This document shows, piece after piece, positions 13,183 through 19,460 of a stretch of 21,164 bases of DNA. Made by a program: the position numbers and the translations under genes. Below the pieces are notes generated by a model. The model did not search any database. It was not told where the DNA came from and saw only the letters and a program-made list of their open reading frames with translations. The stretch's first letter is position 1; each line of letters begins with the position of its first letter. Source of the stretch: Oscillospiraceae bacterium (GTDB lineage Bacteria; Bacillota; Clostridia; Oscillospirales; Acutalibacteraceae); the NCBI GenBank assembly GCA_003526845.1, contig DPVM01000013.1, forward strand, positions 1 through 21,164, written 5' to 3'.

Positions 13183-15012
13183 TTGGCAGAAAGAAAGAAT
13201 ATTAAAAACATTGCAATCATCGCCCATGTTGACCATGGCAAAACAACACTTGTTGACGAAATGCTCCATCAAAGCGGCATTTTCCGTGACAACGAGGTGG
13301 TGCAGGAAAGGGTTATGGATTCAAATGATCTTGAAAAAGAGCGCGGAATCACAATTCTTTCAAAAAACACTTCTATCCATTATAAGGACACAAAAATCAA
13401 TATCGTTGACACTCCGGGCCACGCCGATTTCGGCGGTGAGGTTGAGCGTATTTTGACAATGGTTGACGGCGTTTTGCTCCTTGTCGATGCGTTTGAGGGC
13501 TGTATGCCGCAAACAAGGTTTGTGCTTAAAAAGGCACTCGCGCTCAAAAAAACACCGCTCGTTGTAGTCAACAAGGTTGACCGTGAGGGCGCAAGACCCG
13601 AAGAGGTTGTAGACGAGGTGCTCGACTTGTTTATCGAGCTTGGCGCCGACGATGACCAAATCGACTTCCCTGTTGTTTACGCAAGCGCAAGAGACGGCTA
13701 TTCAAGCCTCGACCCGAATGTGCGCTCGGGCGATATGCGTCCGCTTCTCGACGCAATTCTTGAAAACATTCCGTCACCGAGCGGCGACCCCGAGGGACCT
13801 GCACAAATCCTTTTCTGCTCGCTCGAGTATGACGATTATGTTGGCAGAATCGGCGTCGGCAGAGTTCAAAGGGGCACAATTAAGCACGGCAATCCTTATG
13901 TTCTTTGCAGGCAGGACGGTACACAGGAGAATGTAAGATTTTCAAAAATTTATCAGTTTGAGGGACTTAAAAGAGTTGAGTGCCAAGAGGCAACATTCGG
14001 TGACCTTGTTTGCGTTGCCGGAATCCCCGACCTTAATATCGGCGAAACAGCGTGCGACCCCGACTGCATCGAGCCGCTTCCGTTTGTTAAAATTGACGAG
14101 CCTACAATAAGCATGAACTTTATCGTCAACGATTCTCCGTTTGCAGGCAGAGAGGGCAAATATGTCACTTCGCGTAACCTCCGCGACAGACTTTTCAAAG
14201 AGGTTGAAACAAATGTTTCAATGCGCGTTGAGGAAACCGATTCAATGGACACCTTTAAGGTTTCGGGCAGAGGCGAGCTTCATCTTTCTATTCTTATTGA
14301 AACAATGCGCCGCGAAAATTATGAATTTCAGGTTTCGCGTCCGCAGGTTATCTTTAAAAAGGACTCAAAAACCGGCGAAACACTTGAGCCTATGGAAATT
14401 GCGATTATCGAGGTGCCGGAGGAATATGTTGGTTCTGTTATGGAAAAACTTTGCTCACGCAAGGGCGAAATTCAAAATATGGACACTCGCTCAACCGGTA
14501 TGACTCACCTTGAGATTAAAATTCCGTCAAGGGGACTTATCGGTTACAGAAGTGAATTTCTTACCGACACAAACGGCAACGGCATTATGAATCAGCTTTT
14601 CAGCGGCTATGAGCCGTATAAGGGCGAAATTCAAACAAGAAGTCGCGGCTCAATCGTTGTTCACGAAACAGGCACAACAACAGGCTACGGCCTTTGGAAC
14701 ACTCAGGACAGAGGCAGACTTTTTGTAGGCCCCGGTGTAGAGGTTTACGAGGGCATGATTGTCGGCGAATGTGCAAAGGACGAGGATATTGTTTGCAATG
14801 TCTGCAAGAAAAAGCATGTCACAAACACTCGTGCAAGCGGCTCGGACGAAGCACTCAAACTTGTTCCGCCGACAACGCTTTCGCTCGAACAAAGCATGGA
14901 ATTTTTGGCTGATGATGAGCTTTTGGAGGTCACTCCTCAATCAATTCGCCTCAGAAAAACAATTCTCAACAAGGAATTGCGCCTTAAAGCCGAAAACCGC
15001 GCAAAGAAATAA
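13183..15012 (+). CDS. typA: Ribosome-associated GTPase TypA/BipA
   Basis: 609 aa translational GTPase of the EF-G/LepA superfamily. It acts on the ribosome in subunit assembly and stress adaptation. G1 is AHVDHGKTT at 14-22, G3 DTPGHADFGG, G4 NKVD, and the C-terminal TypA signature is SRGLIGYRSEFLTDTNGNGIMNQLF. TTG at 13183 is preferred because AAGGTGAG (13171-13178) then serves as Shine-Dalgarno; the in-frame GTG at 13174 lies inside that site. It starts 14 bases after glnS and is the third gene of the operon, closed by the terminator at 15023. Confidence 0.95.
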   Translation: MAERKNIKNIAIIAHVDHGKTTLVDEMLHQSGIFRDNEVVQERVMDSNDLEKERGITILSKNTSIHYKDTKINIVDTPGHADFGGEVERILTMVDGVLLLVDAFEGCMPQTRFVLKKALALKKTPLVVVNKVDREGARPEEVVDEVLDLFIELGADDDQIDFPVVYASARDGYSSLDPNVRSGDMRPLLDAILENIPSPSGDPEGPAQILFCSLEYDDYVGRIGVGRVQRGTIKHGNPYVLCRQDGTQENVRFSKIYQFEGLKRVECQEATFGDLVCVAGIPDLNIGETACDPDCIEPLPFVKIDEPTISMNFIVNDSPFAGREGKYVTSRNLRDRLFKEVETNVSMRVEETDSMDTFKVSGRGELHLSILIETMRRENYEFQVSRPQVIFKKDSKTGETLEPMEIAIIEVPEEYVGSVMEKLCSRKGEIQNMDTRSTGMTHLEIKIPSRGLIGYRSEFLTDTNGNGIMNQLFSGYEPYKGEIQTRSRGSIVVHETGTTTGYGLWNTQDRGRLFVGPGVEVYEGMIVGECAKDEDIVCNVCKKKHVTNTRASGSDEALKLVPPTTLSLEQSMEFLADDELLEVTPQSIRLRKTILNKELRLKAENRAKK

Positions 15013-15022
15013 AATCACATCA

Positions 15023-15056
15023 AAAAGCGACGATTTCTCGTCGCTTTTGTTTTTTG
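15023..15056 (+). terminator. Terminator of the gltX-glnS-typA operon
   Basis: AAAAGCGACGA (15023-15033) and TCGTCGCTTTT (15038-15048) form a perfect 11-bp stem with a TTTC loop, followed by GTTTTTT. It begins 10 bases after the typA stop. Confidence 0.9.
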
Positions 15057-15078
15057 CTTTGACATTGTCGCTGACTTC

Positions 15079-15098
15079 GGGGGAACTGTGTTCGCCCC
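15079..15098. repeat. REP-like palindrome, copy 1
   Basis: GGGGGAACTGTGTTCGCCCC is an imperfect palindrome of the form GGGGCGAAC-N3-GTTCGCCCC. It shares its arms with the terminator at 17001-17029. There is no T-run on either side, so it is not a terminator here. Confidence 0.6.
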
Positions 15099-15135
15099 TA
15101 CGGCGTGTGCATATATTAATGTAATATAATATAAC

Positions 15136-15180
15136 AACAAACCGACACATTGCGCATTACACGCATCGTGTCGGTTTGTT
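15136..15180 (-). terminator. Hairpin at the end of hypA, possible terminator
   Basis: A perfect 13-bp stem (15136-15148 with 15168-15180) with a 19-nt loop overlaps the hypA stop codon on the minus strand. What follows on that strand is GTTATATTATATT, not a clean U-tract, so termination efficiency is uncertain. It may stabilise the mRNA end. Confidence 0.5.
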
Positions 15181-15520
15181 ATTTTGCCGTTATGCTTTTT
15201 ATATTAAATTCTTTTCCGCAAAGGATTTCAAAATCGGTTGATTTGCAGACTGGGCACTCAAACCCGATATTGCGCACAAAATCCGTTTTGCCGCATGATT
15301 TGCAACGCGCCTGCGCCTCAATTACTTCAACAATCATTTTGGCGTTCGGATAATCGGTTGAATGTCGCGCAACCTCCCACGCTTCTTCAAGATATTTCGG
15401 CACAACATCCGTCATTTCGCCGACTTCAAGCGTTATGGCGTCGACTTCGGTCAGATTTTGTTCCGCTTTAACCTCGTCAACCGCTTTTACAACCTGATAA
15501 ACAAGCCCCAATTCGTGCAT
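15179..15520 (-). CDS. hypA: Hydrogenase nickel incorporation protein HypA
   Basis: 113 aa nickel metallochaperone, normal family length. It begins MHEL, where His2 contributes to the nickel site. A zinc finger is formed by C73 and C76 (CKSC) with C89 and C92 (CPVC). It delivers Ni(II), together with HypB, to the active site of [NiFe]-hydrogenase or related nickel enzymes. The ATG overlaps the hypB stop as TAATG, so the two are coupled. No hydrogenase structural genes or hypCDEF are in the window. Confidence 0.94.
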   Translation of the reverse strand: MHELGLVYQVVKAVDEVKAEQNLTEVDAITLEVGEMTDVVPKYLEEAWEVARHSTDYPNAKMIVEVIEAQARCKSCGKTDFVRNIGFECPVCKSTDFEILCGKEFNIKSITAK

Positions 15521-16188
15521 TATTTATTCCATGTGTCAATTTCGCGTCTGAGCCAATCTGCCCAAGCGTCGATTCCCTCGCCCGTTTTGGCAGAAATAAA
15601 AAATATTTCGGCATTCGGGTTGAGCTTTTTGATTCTTTTAACCACTGCCTCGTCATCAAAATCAAAGACCGATTTCGTGTCGATTTTATTAATTAAAACA
15701 ACATCGCTGACGGTGAACATAAGCGGATATTTAAGCGGCTTATCGTCGCCCTCCGGCACTGACAAAATCATTGCGTTTTTGCTTGCGCCTGTATCAAACT
15801 CGGCAGGGCACACAAGGTTGCCTACATTTTCAAGCACAACAAAATCAAGCTCGTTTGCGTCAAAACTTTCAAGCCCCTGTTTTGTCATTCCTGCGTCAAG
15901 GTGGCACATTCCGCCCGTGTGAAGCTGGATTGATTTTGCGCCGGTTTCGCTGATTGCTTTTGCGTCAACATCAGAGTCAATGTCAGCCTCCATTACGCCG
16001 ATTTTGTATTCATTTTTAAGTGCGGCGATTGTTGCTTTAAGTGTTGTTGTTTTTCCCGAGCCCGGCGATGACATAAGGTTGAGCAAAAAGGTTCTGTCCT
16101 TTTTAAGCTGTTCTCTGACCTTGTCAGCCTCGCGGTCGTTGTTTTCAAAAACGGATTTTTTTATTTCAATTACTTTAAATTCGCTCAT
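15520..16188 (-). CDS. hypB: Hydrogenase nickel incorporation GTPase HypB
   Basis: 222 aa SIMIBI-class GTPase that powers nickel transfer with HypA. The P-loop is SPGSGKTTT at 41-49. The metal site between GTPase protomers is visible as C95-H96 (GGMCHLDAG) and C127 (NLVCPAEFD), and the guanine-specificity motif is NKID. It lacks the N-terminal CxxCGC motif and the His-rich stretch found in some HypB, so nickel storage is not expected. ATG at 16188 has GGAG about 7 bases upstream on the minus strand. It is first in a hypB-hypA operon that diverges from the CarD-like gene. Confidence 0.94.
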   Translation of the reverse strand: MSEFKVIEIKKSVFENNDREADKVREQLKKDRTFLLNLMSSPGSGKTTTLKATIAALKNEYKIGVMEADIDSDVDAKAISETGAKSIQLHTGGMCHLDAGMTKQGLESFDANELDFVVLENVGNLVCPAEFDTGASKNAMILSVPEGDDKPLKYPLMFTVSDVVLINKIDTKSVFDFDDEAVVKRIKKLNPNAEIFFISAKTGEGIDAWADWLRREIDTWNK

Positions 16189-16221
16189 TTTTTTGCTCCG
16201 TAATAAGTTTTGCTTATTAAT

Positions 16222-16250
16222 ATTTTATATTTTTCCGCAGTGCTTGTCAA
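16222..16250 (-). promoter_or_regulatory. Promoter of hypBA
   Basis: On the minus strand a perfect TTGACA (16250-16245), 17-nt spacer and TAAAAT (16227-16222), 33 bases before the hypB ATG. No nickel-responsive operator is recognised. Confidence 0.7.
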
Positions 16251-16278
16251 TATCATAAATAAAGCCAAAATTTTATCC

Positions 16279-16307
16279 TTACATTTTTTATACAAATGTG
16301 GTATAAT
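16279..16307 (+). promoter_or_regulatory. Promoter of the CarD-like gene
   Basis: TTACAT at 16279-16284, 17-nt spacer and perfect TATAAT at 16302-16307 with TG at 16299-16300 (extended -10). Confidence 0.75.
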
Positions 16308-16352
16308 ATATAAGGCGGATATAAGTGTCTTAATTTAAAAGGAGGGAAAATC

Positions 16353-16856
16353 GTGTCACACGATAAATTAAAAATCGGCGATTGTGTAGTGTATTCAACC
16401 AAAGGAATTTGCAGAATTACTGATGTAGAGGAAAAAGTTTTTGATCGCGACAAACGAAATTATTTTGTATTAGTGCCGATTTTTGATGAAATGTCAACCT
16501 ATTACATACCGCAGGATTACGACAGCGAAAAGGTGCATATCAATCCGTCGCTCACAGAAAGCGAGGCGCTTGATTTGTGCGAATATGTCAAAACCGCAGA
16601 TCCGCTTGAATGGATAACAAATCCAAGCGAGCGCAAGCAATTGTTTGACAAAATCTATAAAAGCGGCACACGCAAGGAAAAAGTGCACCTTATCAAAGCA
16701 ATCAAAGACCATGAGGCAAAGCAAAAAGCACTCGGAAAGCGCCTTTACGCAACCGACGAAAGATTTTTGCGCGGCTGTATCAGTGTTGTGGTTGACGAGC
16801 TTGCATTCGTTCTCGGCAGGGATCGTGACGAGCTGCGCTGTGAACTTGATTTTTGA
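16353..16856 (+). CDS. CarD/CdnL-family transcriptional regulator
   Basis: 167 aa. The N-terminal ~60 residues form the RNA-polymerase-interaction Tudor-like domain shared by CarD and TRCF (KIGDCVVYSTKGICRITDVEE, then YFVLVPIFDEMSTYYIP). The C-terminal part is alpha-helical (residues ~70-167, ERKQLFDKIYKSGTRKEKVHLIKAI, LGKRLYATDERFL), as in CarD proteins that contact promoter DNA. Members bind the RNA polymerase beta subunit and modulate open-complex stability. GTG at 16353 is supported by AAGGAGG at 16339-16345 with a 7-nt spacer. It is a single-gene unit with its own promoter and terminator. Firmicute homologues are usually annotated only as CarD family; targets are unknown. Confidence 0.9.
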   Translation: MSHDKLKIGDCVVYSTKGICRITDVEEKVFDRDKRNYFVLVPIFDEMSTYYIPQDYDSEKVHINPSLTESEALDLCEYVKTADPLEWITNPSERKQLFDKIYKSGTRKEKVHLIKAIKDHEAKQKALGKRLYATDERFLRGCISVVVDELAFVLGRDRDELRCELDF

Positions 16857-16891
16857 TTATACCTATTTATACAGTAATATAAGACAAAGCA

Positions 16892-16919
16892 AAAGCGACG
16901 GTTTTCGTCGCTTTTTTTG
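16892..16919 (+). terminator. Terminator of the CarD-like gene
   Basis: AAAGCGACG (16892-16900) pairs with CGTCGCTTT (16906-16914) around a 5-nt loop and is followed by a T-run. The stem is nearly the same as that of the typA terminator. Confidence 0.9.
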
Positions 16920-17000
16920 TTTGCAGCGCCTATCATGATTTTTCATTGTTAATGGTTAATTTATATATGTATAATGAAGCCAATGGAAATACATGTGCAT

Positions 17001-17029
17001 AAAAAAGAGGCGAACACAGTTCGCCCCTA
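17001..17029 (-). terminator. Terminator of glmU-vanW-like operon, built on REP-like palindrome copy 2
   Basis: GGCGAAC (17009-17015) and GTTCGCC (17019-17025) form the core stem, extended by flanking bases. On the minus strand it is followed by CTCTTTTTT, a good U-tract, right after the stop of the VanW-like gene. The arms match the palindrome at 15079-15098. Confidence 0.8.
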
Positions 17030-17031
17030 AA

Positions 17032-17838
17032 TCATTCCGCTTTTTTATATTTGCTTGTTGTGCGGTAATTTTGCTTGCCGTTTACTGTTCTTGTAAGGGT
17101 GTAAGAGCCGTTTGACGAGGTGATTTTTATTTTCACATCGCCGACATCAATCTTTTTCTTTGACCAAACGGAGCAGGTGAGTTTGCCACCGGAGCATGTC
17201 ATTTTCAGACGCAAATCCGTGCCGAGCGTGTTTTTGAATTTGAAATCCTTGCTGTTCCACTGCACGGTTGCGTCGCCGCCGAGCGGAACATATCCTATTT
17301 CAAGCGTGTGGTTTGTGCGTGCCACAATTTCAACATTTGCGCGCAAAACGCACTCAAAAATTGTTGAGCTGACCTGACACACTCCGCCGCCGAGCCCGTC
17401 AACAAATTCGCCGTCCTTGATTACCTTTGCCGACTCGTAGCCTGCCGTAACGGTGCGCTTGCCGACAGTCTGGTTAAACGAAAATACCTTCTCTTCGGGA
17501 ATACAAATGTTGTTGATTTTGTCTGCCGAAACCTTTAGGTTTTCCGTTCTCGTTTTATTGCTTGCGGCGTATGTCGAGGTGTATTCGGCAAGTTTGTAGG
17601 GATAATCGCCGTCGGAGTCCTTTTTCAAGCCCTCATATACCTTTTGTGTCGCCGTTTCGGGAAATGTTGTTTCCAAATTTTCCGTAGTGGTGGTAGTGGT
17701 TGTTGTAGTTGTGGTGGTTGTGGTTTTGCTTTCATCGTCAGAGCCGTTTGATTTTTCACTGCATCCGGCAAACGATGCCGCAATAATCACAATTGAAAGA
17801 ATAATGCAAAAAATTTTGCAAACTTTTTCTCTTTTCAT
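17032..17838 (-). CDS. VanW-family lipoprotein
   Basis: 268 aa. The N-terminus is a lipoprotein signal: MKREK, a hydrophobic helix (~7-24) and a lipobox ASFAGC with the lipidated Cys at 26, so the protein should be anchored on the outer face of the membrane. A linker with 14 consecutive threonines (39-52) follows. The VanW domain covers about 85-225, with FSFNQTVGKRT, the hallmark GLGGGVCQVSSTIFECVLRANVEIVARTNHTLEIGYVPLGGDATV and DFKFKNTLG. A short beta-rich C-terminal extension ends the protein. VanW is named from vancomycin clusters but its activity is unknown. No other van gene is here. Its ATG overlaps the glmU stop (TAATG), placing it with cell-wall precursor synthesis. Confidence 0.9.
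   Translation of the reverse strand: MKREKVCKIFCIILSIVIIAASFAGCSEKSNGSDDESKTTTTTTTTTTTTTTENLETTFPETATQKVYEGLKKDSDGDYPYKLAEYTSTYAASNKTRTENLKVSADKINNICIPEEKVFSFNQTVGKRTVTAGYESAKVIKDGEFVDGLGGGVCQVSSTIFECVLRANVEIVARTNHTLEIGYVPLGGDATVQWNSKDFKFKNTLGTDLRLKMTCSGGKLTCSVWSKKKIDVGDVKIKITSSNGSYTLTRTVNGKQNYRTTSKYKKAE
17683..17724 (-). repeat. Threonine-codon simple repeat in the VanW-like gene
   Basis: Fourteen consecutive ACN codons encode Thr39-Thr52. Codons vary (ACC, ACA, ACT), so this is not a perfect microsatellite. Length changes would stay in frame and alter only linker length. Confidence 0.85.
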
Positions 17839-19223
17839 TACTTTTCTTTATAGGGTTTTTTCTCGGTAACCCAACCCTCCTTATTTACCTGTCTTGCTCT
17901 TGCAATCGATAATGCGTCGCCCGGAATATCGTCCGTAATAGTTGAGCCTGCGGCAATGTATGCCCTGTCGCCGACATTAACCGGTGCGATAAGATTTGTG
18001 TTGCAACCGATAAATGCGCCGTCGCCGATTGTGCAACGGGTCTTGTTTTTTCCGTCATAGTTGCAGGTGACAGTTCCGCATCCGAAATTAACGCCCGAGC
18101 CCACATCGCTGTCGCCGATATATGTCAGGTGTGCGCTCTTTGTGCCTTCGCCGACGATTGAGTTTTTCACCTCGACAAAGTTGCCTATGTGCACGCCCTT
18201 TTTGAGCACCGATTTTGCTCTTACCTTGACAAACGGACCGCAGTCTGCGCCGTCCTCGATTGTCGAGTCAAGAATTTTGCTGTTGTCAAGCACAACATCG
18301 TTGCCGATAACAGACGAATCAATGTATGAATTCGGCCCGATTGTGCAATTTTCGCCGATTACGGTTTTTCCGATTATGATTGTATTCGGCAAAATTCTTG
18401 TGCCGTTGCCGATTTCAACATCGGCGCCTATCATAACGCCGTCGGTGCATGGAATATCAACACCGTTGAGCATATGTCTGTCGTTGATGTTTCTGCGCAT
18501 AATATTGTTCAAAATATTAAGCTGTTTTCTGTCATTTGCTCCCAAAACGGTTTCGTTGTTTTCACAGATATATGCGCCTGCGTTGCAACCTTTTGCGATT
18601 AAAATTTCAAGGCTGTCGGTCAAATAATACTCGTTTTGAACATTGTTGTTTGTGATGTTGTCAAGCGCATAGAGCAGTTCTTTGGCGTCAAACCAATATG
18701 TGCCTGCGTTTGATTCGCTGATTTTCTTTTCCTCGTCTGTTGCGTCCTTGTGCTCCACAATTCTCAAAAGCGTGCCGTTTTCGTCGCGCTTGATATGGCC
18801 GATGCCGTTTGTGTCCTCAACAATCGCGCTGACGAGTGTTATCGCATTTTTGTTTTTTTTGTGATAATCGTATGCCTTGTTGATTGTTTCGGCATCCATC
18901 AGCGGACCGTCGCCGTTCAAAATCAAAACATCGTCGCCCTCGTGTTGCTTTATAAACTCCCTTGCCTGCATTACGGCGTGACCCGTGCCGAGTTGCGGCT
19001 CCTGAAGTGCGGTCGCAATGTTTTCGTCAATTGTCTTAAGATAGTTTTCAACAATTTCGTGCTTATATCCCGTGATTACGCAAATGCTCTCAACTCCTGC
19101 GCGCTTAACCTCTCTGACAACATGGCTTATCATCGGTTCAAAAATAACCTCGCACATTACCTTTGGGTTGTCGCTTTTCATTCGCGTGCCTTTGCCGCCT
19201 GCAAGAATAATTGCCGATTTCAT
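17838..19223 (-). CDS. glmU: Bifunctional UDP-N-acetylglucosamine synthase GlmU
   Basis: 461 aa, normal family length. It makes UDP-GlcNAc, precursor of peptidoglycan: the C-terminal domain acetylates glucosamine-1-phosphate and the N-terminal domain adds UMP. The N-terminal pyrophosphorylase motif is LAGGKGTRMKSDNPK at 7-21, followed by LQEPQLGTGHAVMQA and LNGDGPL. From about residue 240 the hexapeptide repeats of a left-handed beta-helix appear, with VRAKSVLKKGVHIGNFVEVKN and the acetyltransferase block HLTYIGDSDVGSGVNFGCGTVTCNYDG. The ATG at 19223 is preferred because AAGGAG lies 7 bases upstream; a longer in-frame start at 19277 has no such site. First gene of the glmU-vanW-like operon. 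Confidence 0.96.
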   Translation of the reverse strand: MKSAIILAGGKGTRMKSDNPKVMCEVIFEPMISHVVREVKRAGVESICVITGYKHEIVENYLKTIDENIATALQEPQLGTGHAVMQAREFIKQHEGDDVLILNGDGPLMDAETINKAYDYHKKNKNAITLVSAIVEDTNGIGHIKRDENGTLLRIVEHKDATDEEKKISESNAGTYWFDAKELLYALDNITNNNVQNEYYLTDSLEILIAKGCNAGAYICENNETVLGANDRKQLNILNNIMRRNINDRHMLNGVDIPCTDGVMIGADVEIGNGTRILPNTIIIGKTVIGENCTIGPNSYIDSSVIGNDVVLDNSKILDSTIEDGADCGPFVKVRAKSVLKKGVHIGNFVEVKNSIVGEGTKSAHLTYIGDSDVGSGVNFGCGTVTCNYDGKNKTRCTIGDGAFIGCNTNLIAPVNVGDRAYIAAGSTITDDIPGDALSIARARQVNKEGWVTEKKPYKEK

Positions 19224-19279
19224 AGCTTTACTCCTTAAATATTTATAGAAAAATTGATAATTTTTAGTTTGATACACTA

Positions 19280-19308
19280 ATTATGCAACAAAATTAAAAA
19301 TTTTTCAA
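19280..19308 (-). promoter_or_regulatory. Promoter of glmU
   Basis: On the minus strand TTGAAA (19308-19303), 17-nt spacer and CATAAT (19285-19280), about 57 bases before the glmU ATG. Confidence 0.6.
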
Positions 19309-19347
19309 TATATTTTACCCAATAACACCAAAATTAACAAAAAATGT

Positions 19348-19376
19348 TTGTATTTTTATTCGCCGTGTGTTACAAT
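19348..19376 (+). promoter_or_regulatory. Promoter of ppdK
   Basis: TTGTAT at 19348-19353, 17-nt spacer and TACAAT at 19371-19376, with TG at 19368-19369 giving an extended -10. Confidence 0.65.
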
Positions 19377-19385
19377 ACTGTTGCA

Positions 19386-19421
19386 TTATGCTGAAGAAGT
19401 GTGTTTATCCCTTTAGCATAA
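19386..19421 (+). promoter_or_regulatory. Hairpin in the ppdK 5' UTR
   Basis: TTATGCTGAAG (19386-19396) pairs with CTTTAGCATAA (19411-19421), 11 bp with one G-U and a 14-nt loop. It begins about 10 bases after the -10 box, so it would cap the transcript. mRNA stabilisation or regulation is possible; no T-run follows, so it is not an attenuator-type terminator. Confidence 0.55.
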
Positions 19422-19460
19422 ACCAAAATTTGTATATTATTTAATGGAGGTAACTCACAA

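Noticed and set aside
17032..17838. Vancomycin-resistance locus
   Set aside because: VanW-domain proteins are common outside van clusters; no vanR, vanS, ligase or dipeptidase gene is present.
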